Part shown: positions 1-8,295 of the stretch, piece after piece
How positions within the stretch are numbered: the stretch's first letter is position 1
How the letters are laid out: each line of letters starts with the position of its first letter
Assembly: GCA_964444885.1 (NCBI GenBank)
Contig: CAYUIZ010000041.1
Span: 1-23,289 of the forward strand
Source: CAYRGQ01 sp964444885
Lineage (GTDB): Bacteria; Bacteroidota; Bacteroidia; Sphingobacteriales; Sphingobacteriaceae
DNA length: 23,289 nt
Direction: 5' to 3'
Translations under genes and position numbers: made by a program
Notes under the pieces: model-generated
What the model was told of the DNA's origin: nothing
What the model saw: the letters and a program-made list of their open reading frames with translations, nothing else
Databases searched by the model: none

Positions 1-950
1 CCCGCCCGGCTTCGTCTTTCTTTATCCCGATCGAACGTGGAGATGTGGCGGTCTTTTTTCGTTTCGAAAATGTCGTCGATGTTGATCAGGATGCCCGTCT
101 CTTCCACGGCGCCAAATTCGTTGTTGGCAGCTGTGCCAAACGTTTTCATGGTCGAGGAGAGGTTCATGTAGGTGTTGATCAGTGGCGGGATGTTTTCGCC
201 TAGGGCACGTACGCGGCTGTTGAGCGTGCGATAGCCTTCCCTGTACTCCAACCCGTCGAAAATCCCAGCGAACGCACGGACATCGGTTTTGTAACCCACT
301 GGGTTGATCGGCCAAACCAGCTTGTCGGGGTCGGCGAAGTAGTGGTTCATGAAGTACAGCAGCAAATCCCGTGCATTGGCTTGGTAATGCGGGTACATGG
401 TGACCTTACCAAACAGGTATTTCACGTCTGGGTTGAGCTTGACGATGGCGCCCAGACCATCCCACAGGTTGTCCAGCGAGAAAAGTCCTTTGCGGTTGTC
501 CTTTGCGGGCTGGTATTTAGGCTGCACGAAAGACCGGCCCAGTTCGATCGTATAGGGCAGGTATTCGTTGATAAACTTCTCAGAAAAATTGAAATAGTGC
601 GACGTGGATAGGTTCAGCTCGCCCGTTGCAGTGGGCTTCACGTTGGCGCACTTAATCAGCCGGTATCCCGCGATAATCTCTTCCGTTTCGGGGTTCCAAG
701 CGATTAGTTGGTCATAAGCATCTTCGTTTGTGTCGTTGTCGTCCAGGTCGTACGGCAATCCCGTGCCTCCGCCTGCTCCACGAAAGGTTTCCTCCCGCAG
801 ACGACCGATTTCCTTCACGATGTTCGGAGCCTTGTGGTAATTGACCAGGTAAATCTCGTTGTTGCCGTTATTGGTGTATCGCAGAAACGTTTCCGGCGTT
901 AATTCCTGCTTGATGGCGTCCCGGCTTATGGGTGCTATGATCTCTTGCAT
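1..950 (-). CDS. GNAT-fold N-acyltransferase, GlsB/OlsB-like (partial, runs off left edge)
   Basis: An open frame of 316 codons starts at the ATG at 950-948 and reaches the window edge without a stop, so its C-terminus is outside. The product probably acylates the amino group of a small amino acid with a 3-hydroxy fatty acid, the first step in making glycine- or ornithine-type aminolipids. The middle of the protein carries ELGRSFVQP, the block typical of the autoinducer-synthase-like GNAT subfamily, followed by a GKVTMYPHYQ segment. Bacteroides thetaiotaomicron makes glycine lipids with a comparable pair (GlsB N-acyltransferase, GlsA O-acyltransferase). Here the start lies 8 nt past the stop of the O-acyltransferase gene, so the two are almost certainly co-transcribed. 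The family is usually a little over 300 residues, so little is missing. The amino-acid substrate (Gly, Ser or Orn) cannot be told from the sequence. Confidence 0.85.
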   Translation of the reverse strand, partial: MQEIIAPISRDAIKQELTPETFLRYTNNGNNEIYLVNYHKAPNIVKEIGRLREETFRGAGGGTGLPYDLDDNDTNEDAYDQLIAWNPETEEIIAGYRLIKCANVKPTATGELNLSTSHYFNFSEKFINEYLPYTIELGRSFVQPKYQPAKDNRKGLFSLDNLWDGLGAIVKLNPDVKYLFGKVTMYPHYQANARDLLLYFMNHYFADPDKLVWPINPVGYKTDVRAFAGIFDGLEYREGYRTLNSRVRALGENIPPLINTYMNLSSTMKTFGTAANNEFGAVEETGILINIDDIFETKKDRHISTFDRDKERRSRA

Positions 951-958
951 ACTATTTG

Positions 959-1804
959 TCACTCAGGGGATATGCGATAAACAATCCTTTTGACTTCCTC
1001 CGCCCATTCCTTTTCCGATTTCGAGTGGTCAAAATACGTATAAGGAATCGGCTCTCCAATCCGAATAGAAACTTTTTTGCCCCGTTGGGCAAATAATTCG
1101 CCTGGCAGGTAGAACATCTCGATGTTTGCCTTTATGCCAACTTTTTCCCTCAGCTTCGCAAAAGTATAAAAAAAGTTAGAGTTTCTTCCATCGATGAACA
1201 CGGGAATAATATCCTTCTTATAGCGTTTTGCCTTGTTAATGAAGCTTTTTTTCCATTCCAGGTCCTTGATTACCCCTTTGCGCTTACGGGAAACAAGCCC
1301 GGCCGGGAACACAAGTAAGGCGTGGTCAGCGGCATACGCCTGCTCGATCTGCGCAATGCTGTCGCGGCCCTGCGTGCCATGTTTATTGACGCCAACAAAC
1401 AGTGGTTCCAGGTTTTTGATGTTCAGCAAGATGTCGTTGACCAGGAATTTGATGTCTTTGCGGTGTTTGCCCAGCGCGTGCATAAATGCGATGCCGTCCA
1501 ATCCGCCCAATGGGTGGTTAGACGCGAAAATCACGCCTCCCTCAGCCGGGATATGCTCCTGGCCTTCGAGCGTGACTTCGACGCCGAGGTAGGCGATCAG
1601 CGCGTGGACGAACTCCAATCCGTGGAGGTGGCCCATTTTGGCCATGATTTCGTTGATGTCGTCTTCGTGCAATACCCGCTCCATGTAACGCAACGCGAAA
1701 CCGGGAAGCCAGCGCAGCAACCCCGGGTTTTTCTTGCGAATCACGTCCCTGATGACGATATACTTTGAAGCGTCTTTTAAATTTTCCCTAGTGTGGTCCG
1801 TCAT
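959..1804 (-). CDS. PlsC-like O-acyltransferase, GlsA-like (aminolipid/phospholipid synthesis)
   Basis: Lysophospholipid-acyltransferase family protein of 281 residues. The acyltransferase signature is SNHPLGGLDG (His and Asp five residues apart, the spacing I expect for this hemolysin-like branch), followed by VGVNKHGTQGR and the substrate block FPAGLVSRKRKG. It likely transfers a second acyl chain to the hydroxyl of an N-(3-hydroxyacyl) amino acid made by its downstream partner, at the inner face of the cytoplasmic membrane. The frame is open further upstream to 1942. I chose the ATG at 1804 because protein similarity to relatives appears to begin there (MTDHTREN...), and the 46 extra residues look like translated intergenic DNA. 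A box matching TAnnTTTG lies about 55 nt upstream. An ordinary glycerophospholipid acyltransferase is the main alternative; the adjacency to the GNAT gene favours aminolipid synthesis. Confidence 0.85.
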   Translation of the reverse strand: MTDHTRENLKDASKYIVIRDVIRKKNPGLLRWLPGFALRYMERVLHEDDINEIMAKMGHLHGLEFVHALIAYLGVEVTLEGQEHIPAEGGVIFASNHPLGGLDGIAFMHALGKHRKDIKFLVNDILLNIKNLEPLFVGVNKHGTQGRDSIAQIEQAYAADHALLVFPAGLVSRKRKGVIKDLEWKKSFINKAKRYKKDIIPVFIDGRNSNFFYTFAKLREKVGIKANIEMFYLPGELFAQRGKKVSIRIGEPIPYTYFDHSKSEKEWAEEVKRIVYRISPE

Positions 1805-1858
1805 ATCTTCACATCGGCGCCAGGCTTCCCGCCTTAAGCGGCAAGAAGCGACGCGAGC

Positions 1859-1866
1859 CAAATGTA
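1859..1866 (-). promoter_or_regulatory. Possible -7 promoter box for the acyltransferase pair
   Basis: On the minus strand the sequence is TACATTTG, an exact match to the Bacteroidota -7 element TAnnTTTG, about 55 nt upstream of the ATG at 1804. No clear TTG (-33) box is found 17-23 nt further upstream, so this is a weak call. Confidence 0.3.
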
Positions 1867-2022
1867 ATAAAAAAACTGTTGTTGGCAGGACCACTATTTG
1901 CGAATCCGCGATGTATAGCGCGATTGTTAGGCTGTACGTCAACCCAGGACGGCCCGTTGGGTGCGTGTTTCACAAACTCATACGGTTCCTTCGGACAACT
2001 TGTGCGGTGGCCGTGCAGAATT

Positions 2023-2056
2023 TTGGTGCGAATACGTGTTATTTTTTATACATTTA
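2023..2056 (+). promoter_or_regulatory. Possible promoter for the CBS gene
   Basis: TTG at 2023-2025, a 23-nt spacer and TACATTTA at 2049-2056 (7 of 8 to TAnnTTTG) form a Bacteroidota-style promoter. An overlapping second box, TATGTTTA, is at 2058-2065. The predicted leader of about 130 nt is long, which lowers confidence. Confidence 0.25.
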
Positions 2057-2193
2057 CTATGTTTACCGAGAGCAGGGAGCCAGGCTGTGGGGCGAGAGGC
2101 GACACGAATTTGGCTTTGCAGGGATATAGGGCCTAAAAAAGGGCCGATTAAACGATTGGGGTAATTGATAGTCTAACCCATAAACAACGAGAT

Positions 2194-2856
2194 ATGAATT
2201 CGGGACAAATTCTTTCTGACACCTATTTTGCCATCGATCCTGCGCATACGGTTTCGCACGCGCTCGACCGCATGGCGGAATACCGCTTGCTGCATTTGCC
2301 CGTTGTCAAGGAGCACATTTTTCTCGGCATGGTATCTTACGAATCGTTAGCCGGCATCAAAGACCGCAATGTAGAGATCGCCGCGGCAGACCTGTCTTAC
2401 ATGCAAGTGCACATCTACGAAAACCAGCACGTGTATGACGCGCTCTTGTTCTTCCAGCTCTACCGGTTGGACATTCTGCCCGTGCTCGATAAGCAATACA
2501 CCTATCTGGGTGCCATTACCCAGTACGAGTTGATTGGCGCAATGGGTTCGTCGATGTCCATGCAGGAGCCGGGCGCTATCATTGTGCTGGAGATGAATAA
2601 GCGCGACAACGCCCTGTCGCAAATCGCCCGAATCGTCGAGTCCAACGATGCGCAAGTGCTTAACTCCGCTGTCCGGATGTTCCCGGATTCGTCTCAGATG
2701 GAAGTCGCCATCAAAGTCAATAAAGCTGATATTTCGGCCATCGTGGCGACGTTTCTGCGGTTTGACTACGTCGTGAAGGCGACCTTCAATGACGACAACA
2801 GCGGCGATACCTCACGCGACCGCTACGAGCAGCTGATGAATTACATCAATATGTAG
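2194..2856 (+). CDS. CBS-domain pair protein with C-terminal ACT-like region
   Basis: A 220-residue soluble protein. Residues about 1-60 and 65-125 form two CBS motifs (each ending in a hydrophobic-leu-pro-val strand, RLLHLPVV and RLDILPVL). Residues about 125-195 (GAIIVLEMNKRDNALSQI...) have the alternation of an ACT-like ligand domain. CBS pairs bind adenosyl nucleotides, so it is probably a small energy or nucleotide sensor, but the partner is unknown. It sits just upstream of NAD kinase, a neighbourhood I recognise from Sphingobacteriaceae genomes. There is no transmembrane segment or catalytic domain, so the protein must act through another one. The ATG at 2194 begins directly with the first CBS strand region, and no upstream alternative is attractive. 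Confidence 0.88.
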   Translation: MNSGQILSDTYFAIDPAHTVSHALDRMAEYRLLHLPVVKEHIFLGMVSYESLAGIKDRNVEIAAADLSYMQVHIYENQHVYDALLFFQLYRLDILPVLDKQYTYLGAITQYELIGAMGSSMSMQEPGAIIVLEMNKRDNALSQIARIVESNDAQVLNSAVRMFPDSSQMEVAIKVNKADISAIVATFLRFDYVVKATFNDDNSGDTSRDRYEQLMNYINM

Positions 2857-2915
2857 CATGCGGCCGTGCTGCGGCCATCCTGTTGCTATATTCACCCTTC
2901 CATAACGATTTGCCC

Positions 2916-2945
2916 TTGTTTTTGTTGTGCCAATGATTACCTTCG
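2916..2945 (+). promoter_or_regulatory. Possible nadK promoter
   Basis: TTG at 2916-2918, a 19-nt spacer and TACCTTCG at 2938-2945 (7 of 8 to TAnnTTTG) sit in the 180-bp gap between the CBS gene and nadK. The spacing fits the Bacteroidota consensus. The predicted leader is about 85 nt. Confidence 0.35.
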
Positions 2946-3036
2946 CTGTAGGAGTTTGAACGAGGCCTGCGCGATAGCCTGCAGGCAACCGACAAGCAAT
3001 TAACTAAGTAGAATACGCATACAGCAAGCCCAACTC

Positions 3037-3924
3037 ATGAAGACTATTGCGGTTTATGGCAGGGAGTTTCAACCTTCGGTAATCCCTTACGTACAGCAAC
3101 TTTTCGATTTTCTCGCATCGCGTGGTGTCGCCTGTTGGATATACCAGCCCTTTCACGATTTTTTGGAGCCACATGTGGCCTGCGATAGCCACGCGCAGAC
3201 ATTCCTCGATAAAGACCAGTTGCCAGCCGACACCAAGCTGATGCTCAGCCTGGGTGGCGATGGCACGATGCTGGCCGCGGTATCGATCGTGGGCGACTCC
3301 GGCATCCCCGTAGCAGGCATTAATTTTGGCCGGCTCGGTTTTTTGGCCAGCATCCATCGGGATGAAATAGAGCGGTCTATCGGAGAGATCCTTGACGGCG
3401 ACTATGGCTTGCAGCAACGGGCCTTGCTGGCCGTCACGGCTAGCGACAGAACGCTGTTTGACGGTAATCCGTTTGCGCTGAATGACATCACGGTTTTCAA
3501 GCATGACAGCTCCGCGATGATTACCGTCAAAGCGCACCTCAATGGCGATCTGCTCAACAACTACTGGGCCGATGGAATTATCGTCGCTACGCCGACCGGG
3601 TCTACAGCGTATTCGCTGAGCTGCGGCGGGCCCATCATCATGCCGAGCAGCGGCAATTTTGTCATCACGCCCGTGTCGCCACACAACCTCAACGTCCGGC
3701 CGGTCGTTATTTCAAACGATTTTGAGCTCGACTTGGAGGTCGAAAGCCGAAGCGAGCAGTTTTTGCTTTCCTGCGACTCGAAGACCGAAACGATCCCGAC
3801 ATCCGTGCGCATCAAGATCACCAAGGCAGCGCATTCCATCAATTTAGTACGGCTTAAAAATGACAGTTTTTTCTCTACGCTACGCCATAAACTGCTGTGG
3901 GGACTAGACGCGCGCAATTATTAG
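3037..3924 (+). CDS. nadK: NAD kinase
   Basis: ATP(polyphosphate)-dependent NAD kinase, 295 residues, the usual length. It phosphorylates NAD+ at the 2'-hydroxyl of its adenosine ribose to give NADP+, in the cytoplasm. The diagnostic LGGDGTML motif (GGDGT at residues 73-77) is followed by INFGRLGFLA at about 95-104, an ND pair at 149-150 in the position of the usual NE/ND nucleotide-contact motif, and TPTGSTAYSLSCGGPI at about 185-200, which closes the active site. All key blocks are intact. The ATG at 3037 is used because the Rossmann-like strand KTIAVYG begins immediately after it. The gene stands in the conserved CBS - nadK - DUF6089 - uppS - bamA order. Confidence 0.96.
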   Translation: MKTIAVYGREFQPSVIPYVQQLFDFLASRGVACWIYQPFHDFLEPHVACDSHAQTFLDKDQLPADTKLMLSLGGDGTMLAAVSIVGDSGIPVAGINFGRLGFLASIHRDEIERSIGEILDGDYGLQQRALLAVTASDRTLFDGNPFALNDITVFKHDSSAMITVKAHLNGDLLNNYWADGIIVATPTGSTAYSLSCGGPIIMPSSGNFVITPVSPHNLNVRPVVISNDFELDLEVESRSEQFLLSCDSKTETIPTSVRIKITKAAHSINLVRLKNDSFFSTLRHKLLWGLDARNY

Positions 3925-3972
3925 CGCCCCGAACTTTGCGCGTGCCGAAAAATATTATTGAGCCAATTGTCT

Positions 3973-3980
3973 TATCTTTA
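3973..3980 (+). promoter_or_regulatory. Possible -7 box for the DUF6089 gene
   Basis: TATCTTTA matches TAnnTTTG at 7 of 8 positions. A start of transcription a few bases downstream would exclude the upstream TTG at 3958 as a start codon and favours the GTG at 4018. No well-spaced TTG box precedes it. Confidence 0.35.
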
Positions 3981-4017
3981 CACCCGTAGAGTAAAAAATC
4001 ATACATACCCCGTGCGC

Positions 4018-4779
4018 GTGAGAATACTTTTTGTGGCTATTTGCCTATTGCTGGTTTCCCCTAAGGCGAATGCCCAAGATTGGGAAATCGGCGCGTTGCT
4101 AGGTGCGTCGGGCTATATGGGCGACCTGAATCCCGAAAATCCCTTCGCGTACAACGATTGGGGCGCGGCGCTCTCCGGCAAATACAATCTCAACTCCACC
4201 TTGGGCGTCCGTGCTAATTTTTCCTATTCCCGTATTCATGCAGACGACCGCCATTCCTCCGTCGTACAGCGGCAGATACGCGGCCTGAACTTCGCGGGCT
4301 ACGTAGCGGAGGCCGCCGTGCTGGTTGATTTCAATTTTTTCCGGTTCTTGCCCCAACGCGGGCGCAACTCCTATACGCCTTATCTGTTTGCCGGCGTAGG
4401 GGGCATCCATTTTTATCCTAAATGGTCAGACTTGAGTGGCGGAGGCGAGTGGAACGAGGCGACATTGGGGGAAATAAGAGAGGCGATAAACGACGACCCA
4501 GACGGCACGGAAGACATCCGAAAGCCGACGAGGTATGCAATAGCTATCCCCTTCGGCGCTGGATTTAAGTACAACCTGCGCGGGCCGTGGACCGTGGGTG
4601 TAGAGGTTGGCTACCGGCAGGCCTTCACGGACTATCTAGATGCCGTCAGCGGCAGTCGGCCGCAGGAATCTAAGCGATGGCTTCAGGGCGATGGCCGCCC
4701 CAACGACTCGTACATGACGGCCGGTTTCACTATTTCTTATACAATATTCAAGGGTGGCTGCCCCGAATGGCGCAATTAA
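4018..4779 (+). CDS. DUF6089-type outer-membrane beta-barrel protein
   Basis: A secreted protein of about 253 residues. With the GTG start at 4018 it begins with a clean signal peptide (MRILFVAICLLLVSPKANA, then QDWEIG). The frame is open to a TTG at 3958, but that would put 20 polar residues before the signal peptide. The mature part has alternating aromatic/hydrophobic strands, a YTPYLFAGVGGI segment, a GAGFKYNL...GVEVGYRQAFTDYLD block and a C-terminal strand ending near the terminus, the pattern of a small beta-barrel. Its place between nadK and uppS matches the DUF6089 family of Bacteroidota. Function is unknown; I cannot assign a substrate. A GTG at 4012 is an equally possible start. Confidence 0.82.
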   Translation: MRILFVAICLLLVSPKANAQDWEIGALLGASGYMGDLNPENPFAYNDWGAALSGKYNLNSTLGVRANFSYSRIHADDRHSSVVQRQIRGLNFAGYVAEAAVLVDFNFFRFLPQRGRNSYTPYLFAGVGGIHFYPKWSDLSGGGEWNEATLGEIREAINDDPDGTEDIRKPTRYAIAIPFGAGFKYNLRGPWTVGVEVGYRQAFTDYLDAVSGSRPQESKRWLQGDGRPNDSYMTAGFTISYTIFKGGCPEWRN

Positions 4780-4783
4780 TTCT

Positions 4784-4791
4784 TAGTTTTG
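4784..4791 (+). promoter_or_regulatory. -7 promoter box in front of uppS
   Basis: TAGTTTTG is an exact match to TAnnTTTG, 12 nt before the ATG at 4804. It overlaps a TTG that could be mistaken for the start codon. No TTG -33 box with the right spacing is visible. Confidence 0.4.
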
Positions 4792-4803
4792 CACCCAAAT
4801 TCA

Positions 4804-5547
4804 ATGGAGATCAGGGACCAGATAGATAAAACAAGGCTGCCACAGCACATTGCCATCATCATGGACGGCAATGGGCGTTGGGCCAAAGAACGGGGGAAGC
4901 TGCGCGTATTTGGCCATCAAAACGGTGTCAAGGCGGTGCGTGATACGGTGGAGGGGGCGGTAGAAGTTGGGATTAAGTACCTGACGCTTTACGCTTTTTC
5001 GACAGAGAACTGGAACAGGCCAAGGCTCGAAGTATCAGCCTTGATGGAGCTGCTGGTGCAGACCATACACAAAGAAACGAAAACCCTGATGGACAATGGG
5101 GTTAAGCTACATGCCATCGGCGACCTATCCATGTTGCCCGGCCGGTGCGAGCGCGAATTGAAGGAAGCCATAGCAAAAACGGCAGGCAATACCAACGCCA
5201 CACTGACCCTGGCGCTTAGCTACAGTGCGCGCTGGGAAATCGTGCAGGCGGCGAAGACCTTGGCGCGCCAAGCCAAAGCGGGCCTGCTCTCGCCAGAAGA
5301 AATCAATGAGGATGCGTTTGCCAATAGCTTAGCGACGGCGGGCATGCCCGACCCCGAGCTCCTAATACGCACGAGCGGCGAGCGGCGCATCAGCAATTAC
5401 CTCCTTTGGCAACTGGCCTATGCCGAGCTCTACTTTACCGATAAAATGTGGCCTGAGTTTCGGCGTGCAGACCTGTTTGAGGCCATCATGGATTACCAAG
5501 GACGCGAGCGGCGTTTTGGCAAAACCAGCGAACAGCTACATAAATAA
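4804..5547 (+). CDS. uppS: Isoprenyl transferase (di-trans,poly-cis-undecaprenyl diphosphate synthase)
   Basis: 247 residues, the usual length. It extends farnesyl diphosphate with isopentenyl units in cis to make the C55 carrier lipid for peptidoglycan and glycan export. The catalytic P-loop is IAIIMDGNGRWAKERG with Asp21 as the expected Mg-binding residue. FGHQNGVKAVR, LTLYAFSTENWNRP, LTLALSYSARWEI, DPELLIRTSGE and YLLWQLAYAELYFT are all present, so every conserved region of the family is intact. I chose the ATG at 4804. The frame also opens at a TTG at 4789, but that TTG lies inside a promoter-like TAGTTTTG box and relatives start at the equivalent of MEIRDQID. It starts 24 nt after the DUF6089 stop and is followed by bamA, the standard order in this phylum. 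Confidence 0.96.
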   Translation: MEIRDQIDKTRLPQHIAIIMDGNGRWAKERGKLRVFGHQNGVKAVRDTVEGAVEVGIKYLTLYAFSTENWNRPRLEVSALMELLVQTIHKETKTLMDNGVKLHAIGDLSMLPGRCERELKEAIAKTAGNTNATLTLALSYSARWEIVQAAKTLARQAKAGLLSPEEINEDAFANSLATAGMPDPELLIRTSGERRISNYLLWQLAYAELYFTDKMWPEFRRADLFEAIMDYQGRERRFGKTSEQLHK

Positions 5548-5568
5548 GAGGAGCGCTTTGCCACCGCA

Positions 5569-5591
5569 CGCCTGATGGATTCTTTCAGGCG
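5569..5591 (+). other. Hairpin between uppS and bamA
   Basis: CGCCTGA and TCAGGCG form a perfect 7-bp stem around a 9-nt loop, 20 nt after the uppS stop. No T-run follows, so it is not a standard intrinsic terminator. It could protect the 3' end or attenuate read-through into bamA. Confidence 0.35.
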
Positions 5592-5648
5592 GCGTAGGGG
5601 TGAGGCGTTAAAAAATGTCATTTAACAAAAATTAACAACTGTATGCTG

Positions 5649-5656
5649 TACTTTAG
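5649..5656 (+). promoter_or_regulatory. Possible -7 box for bamA
   Basis: TACTTTAG (7 of 8 to TAnnTTTG) lies 18 nt before the bamA ATG. The AT-rich tract TTTAACAAAAATTAACAAC just upstream looks like an upstream promoter element, but there is no TTG box at the expected distance. Confidence 0.35.
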
Positions 5657-5674
5657 CAGCGACAATTATATTAG

Positions 5675-8221
5675 ATGAAGCGTTTAGTTTTAACCATAGT
5701 ACTAGCAGCGGCGGTAGTGGCCGTGGGTTTTTCCCAACAGGGCGTGCGGATCGGGGCCACGGATGAAATCAGCTACCTGGATCCCCAATCCTACATTATC
5801 GGAGGAGTTACCGTCAGCGGCACCGAATATTTGGACAATGACGTACTCATTACCATCTCCAGGCTGGTTGTAGGCGCGCGTATTGAAGTGCCCAGCGAGG
5901 CAACCTCCAACGTGGTGAAAAACTTGATGGATCAAGGCCTGTTTGACGATGTGCAGTTGTACGCCGACCGCATCAGCGGCGATTCGATCTTTTTTAATAT
6001 CCATGTCGTCGAGCAACCGCGCCTCACGCGTATCGACATTGAGGGACTCAGCAAATCGCATACCGACGAAGTGCGCAAGCGCCTGAACGAGAATACGGGC
6101 AGAATCGTCAACCAGAACCTTTACAATACCACACGCAACACGATTCAGCGCTTCCTGGCTGAAAAATCGTTTTTGTATCCTGAGATTGAGATTACGGCTG
6201 TGCGCGATACGACGCAGCTTAATAACCAGATATTGAAAGTCGAGGTAGACCGCAACCGCAAAGTGAGGGCCCATCGGATCAACTTTGAAGGCAATGAGGA
6301 GTTCTCGGATAGGCAGTTGCGCAAGTTCTTCAAGGGCGTGCGCCAGCGCGATTGGTGGCGCTTCTGGGGCCCAGGCAAATTCAAGGAAGAGAAATACGAG
6401 GAAGCCAAGGATAACCTGATCGCCAAAATGCATGACCGCGGCTACCGCGATGCGGAAATACTGCGCGATACGGTATCGCGCTACGACGACCGCAACGTGC
6501 TCGTGGATATCGCGTTGCACGAAGGACCGAAGTACTATTTCGGCAACATTAACTGGCAAGGGAACGCCCGCTATCCGGACTCGATCCTCAACATGCTGCT
6601 GGGCATTGAGAAAGGCGATGTATTCAGCGAAGAGAAGCTCATCACCAAACTGATGGGACCCTCGCGGCAAAATGATGACATCAGTACGCTGTATCTTGAC
6701 GATGGCTACCTGACGTTCACCGTAGATCCCGTGCAGACGCGTATTTACAGCGACACGATCGACTTGGACTTGCGGATCTATGAAGGTGCGCAGTTTACCG
6801 TCAACAACATTATCCTCAAGGGCAACGACGTGACCAACGACCGCGTTTTGATGCGGTCCATTTATACCAAACCGGGGCAGAAGTTCTCAAAAACCATGCT
6901 GATGCGAAGCACGCGCGAGATCACCAGTTTGGGTAACTTTGACGAGCAGCAAACCCAGCCACAGCCGGTGAACCTCAATCATGCTGAGGGGACGGTCGAT
7001 ATTGAATACACGGTAGTGGAGAAACCGTCCGACCAAGTGGAGCTTTCCGGTGGTTTTGGAGCGGGACAAGTTATTGGTACCGTCGGGCTAAACTTCAATA
7101 ATTTCTCCACACGTAATTTGTTTGACAAGTCGGCATGGCGGCCGTTGCCGCGTGGCGATGGGCAGCGCCTGAGTCTGCGCGGACAGACCAGCGGTAAACA
7201 GTACCAGTCGTATAGCTTCTCGTTTTCCGAACCTTGGCTCGGCGGCAACAAGCCCATTTATTTCGGGATAAGCGCATTTACCTCCCAGTCTTCCTTCGGA
7301 TTTAACCCTTGGACCGGACGGCAGACGGTGCCGGACGAGGATATGCAAAGAATCCGGATGAATGGGGTGACCCTCAGTTTGGGGCGGCGCCTGCAATGGC
7401 CGGACAACTATTTCCAGTTGAACTATTCGTTGGGTTTCCAGCAGTACAAACTACAGAACTGGCGCAACTTCCTGTTCGATACGGGTACTGCCTATAACAT
7501 CAACCTGACGCAGGAGCTGAGCCGCAACTCGGTGGATGCGCCTATTTACCCAAAATCGGGTTCGCACATTCGGTTGTCCATCCAGGCCACGCCGCCGTAT
7601 TCCTTGTTTAACAAGCTGAATTATAATACGGCACCAGATGCCGAGCGGTACCGCTGGACGGAATACCACAAGTGGAAGTTCGATTCGCAATGGTATATCC
7701 GCATTGCGGGCGACTTGGTGTTGAAAACGCAAGCGCAGTTCGGTTTCCTAGGCCAGTATAGCAGCATTACCGGTCCGTCAGCCTTCGAGCGATTCCGCCT
7801 CGGTGGCGACGGGATGATGGGTTTTGACTTCTTGCAGGGTTCGGAGATTATCGGTATGCGTGGCTACGCCAATAACATGGTTATTCCGGAAGGTGCCGAC
7901 ATTGGCCGGGCACGGGATTCCGGCAGCCCGATTTATAACAAATACCAGATCGAGCTGCGGCACCCGATTATGCTCAACGAGCAGGCGACGGTTTTTGCGC
8001 TGGCGTTTGCCGAAGGGGGCAACACCTGGAACCACTTCCGCGATTTTAACCCCTTTAAGGTACGTCGTACCGTGGGTGTAGGCGCGCGGATTTTCCTGCC
8101 GATCTTCGGTATGCTGGGCATCGACTACGGGCATGCGTTTGACCCTATTCCGGGGCTGCCGTCGAGCCAGTGGAGGCAGAACTTCACGTTCAGCATCATT
8201 CAGCAGATGGGCGGTTTTTAG
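5675..8221 (+). CDS. bamA: Outer membrane protein assembly factor BamA
   Basis: An 848-residue Omp85 protein, the core of the BAM complex that folds beta-barrels into the outer membrane. A signal peptide (MKRLVLTIVLAAAVVAVGFSQ) is followed by five POTRA-like repeats in about residues 40-450 (recognisable openings: YIIGGVTVSGTEYLD, LTRIDIEGLSKSHTDEV, VRAHRINFEGNEEFSD, YYFGNINWQGNARYPD, FTVNNIILKGNDVTND). The barrel of about 16 strands covers about 460-848. The L6 loop motif appears as MRGYANN, and the protein ends in the expected aromatic residue (QMGGF). Length and architecture are normal for Bacteroidota. It is followed by two Skp-like chaperones, its functional partners. Confidence 0.96.
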   Translation: MKRLVLTIVLAAAVVAVGFSQQGVRIGATDEISYLDPQSYIIGGVTVSGTEYLDNDVLITISRLVVGARIEVPSEATSNVVKNLMDQGLFDDVQLYADRISGDSIFFNIHVVEQPRLTRIDIEGLSKSHTDEVRKRLNENTGRIVNQNLYNTTRNTIQRFLAEKSFLYPEIEITAVRDTTQLNNQILKVEVDRNRKVRAHRINFEGNEEFSDRQLRKFFKGVRQRDWWRFWGPGKFKEEKYEEAKDNLIAKMHDRGYRDAEILRDTVSRYDDRNVLVDIALHEGPKYYFGNINWQGNARYPDSILNMLLGIEKGDVFSEEKLITKLMGPSRQNDDISTLYLDDGYLTFTVDPVQTRIYSDTIDLDLRIYEGAQFTVNNIILKGNDVTNDRVLMRSIYTKPGQKFSKTMLMRSTREITSLGNFDEQQTQPQPVNLNHAEGTVDIEYTVVEKPSDQVELSGGFGAGQVIGTVGLNFNNFSTRNLFDKSAWRPLPRGDGQRLSLRGQTSGKQYQSYSFSFSEPWLGGNKPIYFGISAFTSQSSFGFNPWTGRQTVPDEDMQRIRMNGVTLSLGRRLQWPDNYFQLNYSLGFQQYKLQNWRNFLFDTGTAYNINLTQELSRNSVDAPIYPKSGSHIRLSIQATPPYSLFNKLNYNTAPDAERYRWTEYHKWKFDSQWYIRIAGDLVLKTQAQFGFLGQYSSITGPSAFERFRLGGDGMMGFDFLQGSEIIGMRGYANNMVIPEGADIGRARDSGSPIYNKYQIELRHPIMLNEQATVFALAFAEGGNTWNHFRDFNPFKVRRTVGVGARIFLPIFGMLGIDYGHAFDPIPGLPSSQWRQNFTFSIIQQMGGF

Positions 8222-8251
8222 GAACATCGTGCGAAATCCAAAAATTGGAAT

Positions 8252-8259
8252 TACTTTTG
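8252..8259 (+). promoter_or_regulatory. -7 promoter box for the first ompH gene
   Basis: TACTTTTG is an exact match to TAnnTTTG, 36 nt before the ATG at 8296, in the 74-bp gap after bamA. No TTG -33 box at 17-23 nt is visible, so it may be a secondary promoter inside the bamA-ompH transcript. Confidence 0.4.
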
Positions 8260-8295
8260 TACTAGATCAACCAGTGCAAATTAAATAGCAAGATT

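Larger units (their letters stand above)
1805..2193. other. Divergent intergenic region (389 bp), no gene seen
   Basis: This stretch separates the minus-strand acyltransferase pair from the plus-strand CBS gene and should hold both promoters. Several plus-strand open frames of 60-130 codons cross it, but they overlap one another, run partly antisense to the acyltransferase gene and show no recognisable motif, so I read none as a gene. The right half is AT-rich around 2041-2065. Confidence 0.5.

Noticed and set aside
1734..2164. Plus-strand open frames of 67-131 codons across the acyltransferase/CBS intergenic region
   Set aside because: They overlap each other in different frames, run partly antisense to the acyltransferase gene and show no motif or protein-like composition.
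2862..2876. GGCCG-TGCTG-CGGCC hairpin just after the CBS gene stop
   Set aside because: The stem is only 5 bp and no T-run follows, so I do not call it a terminator.
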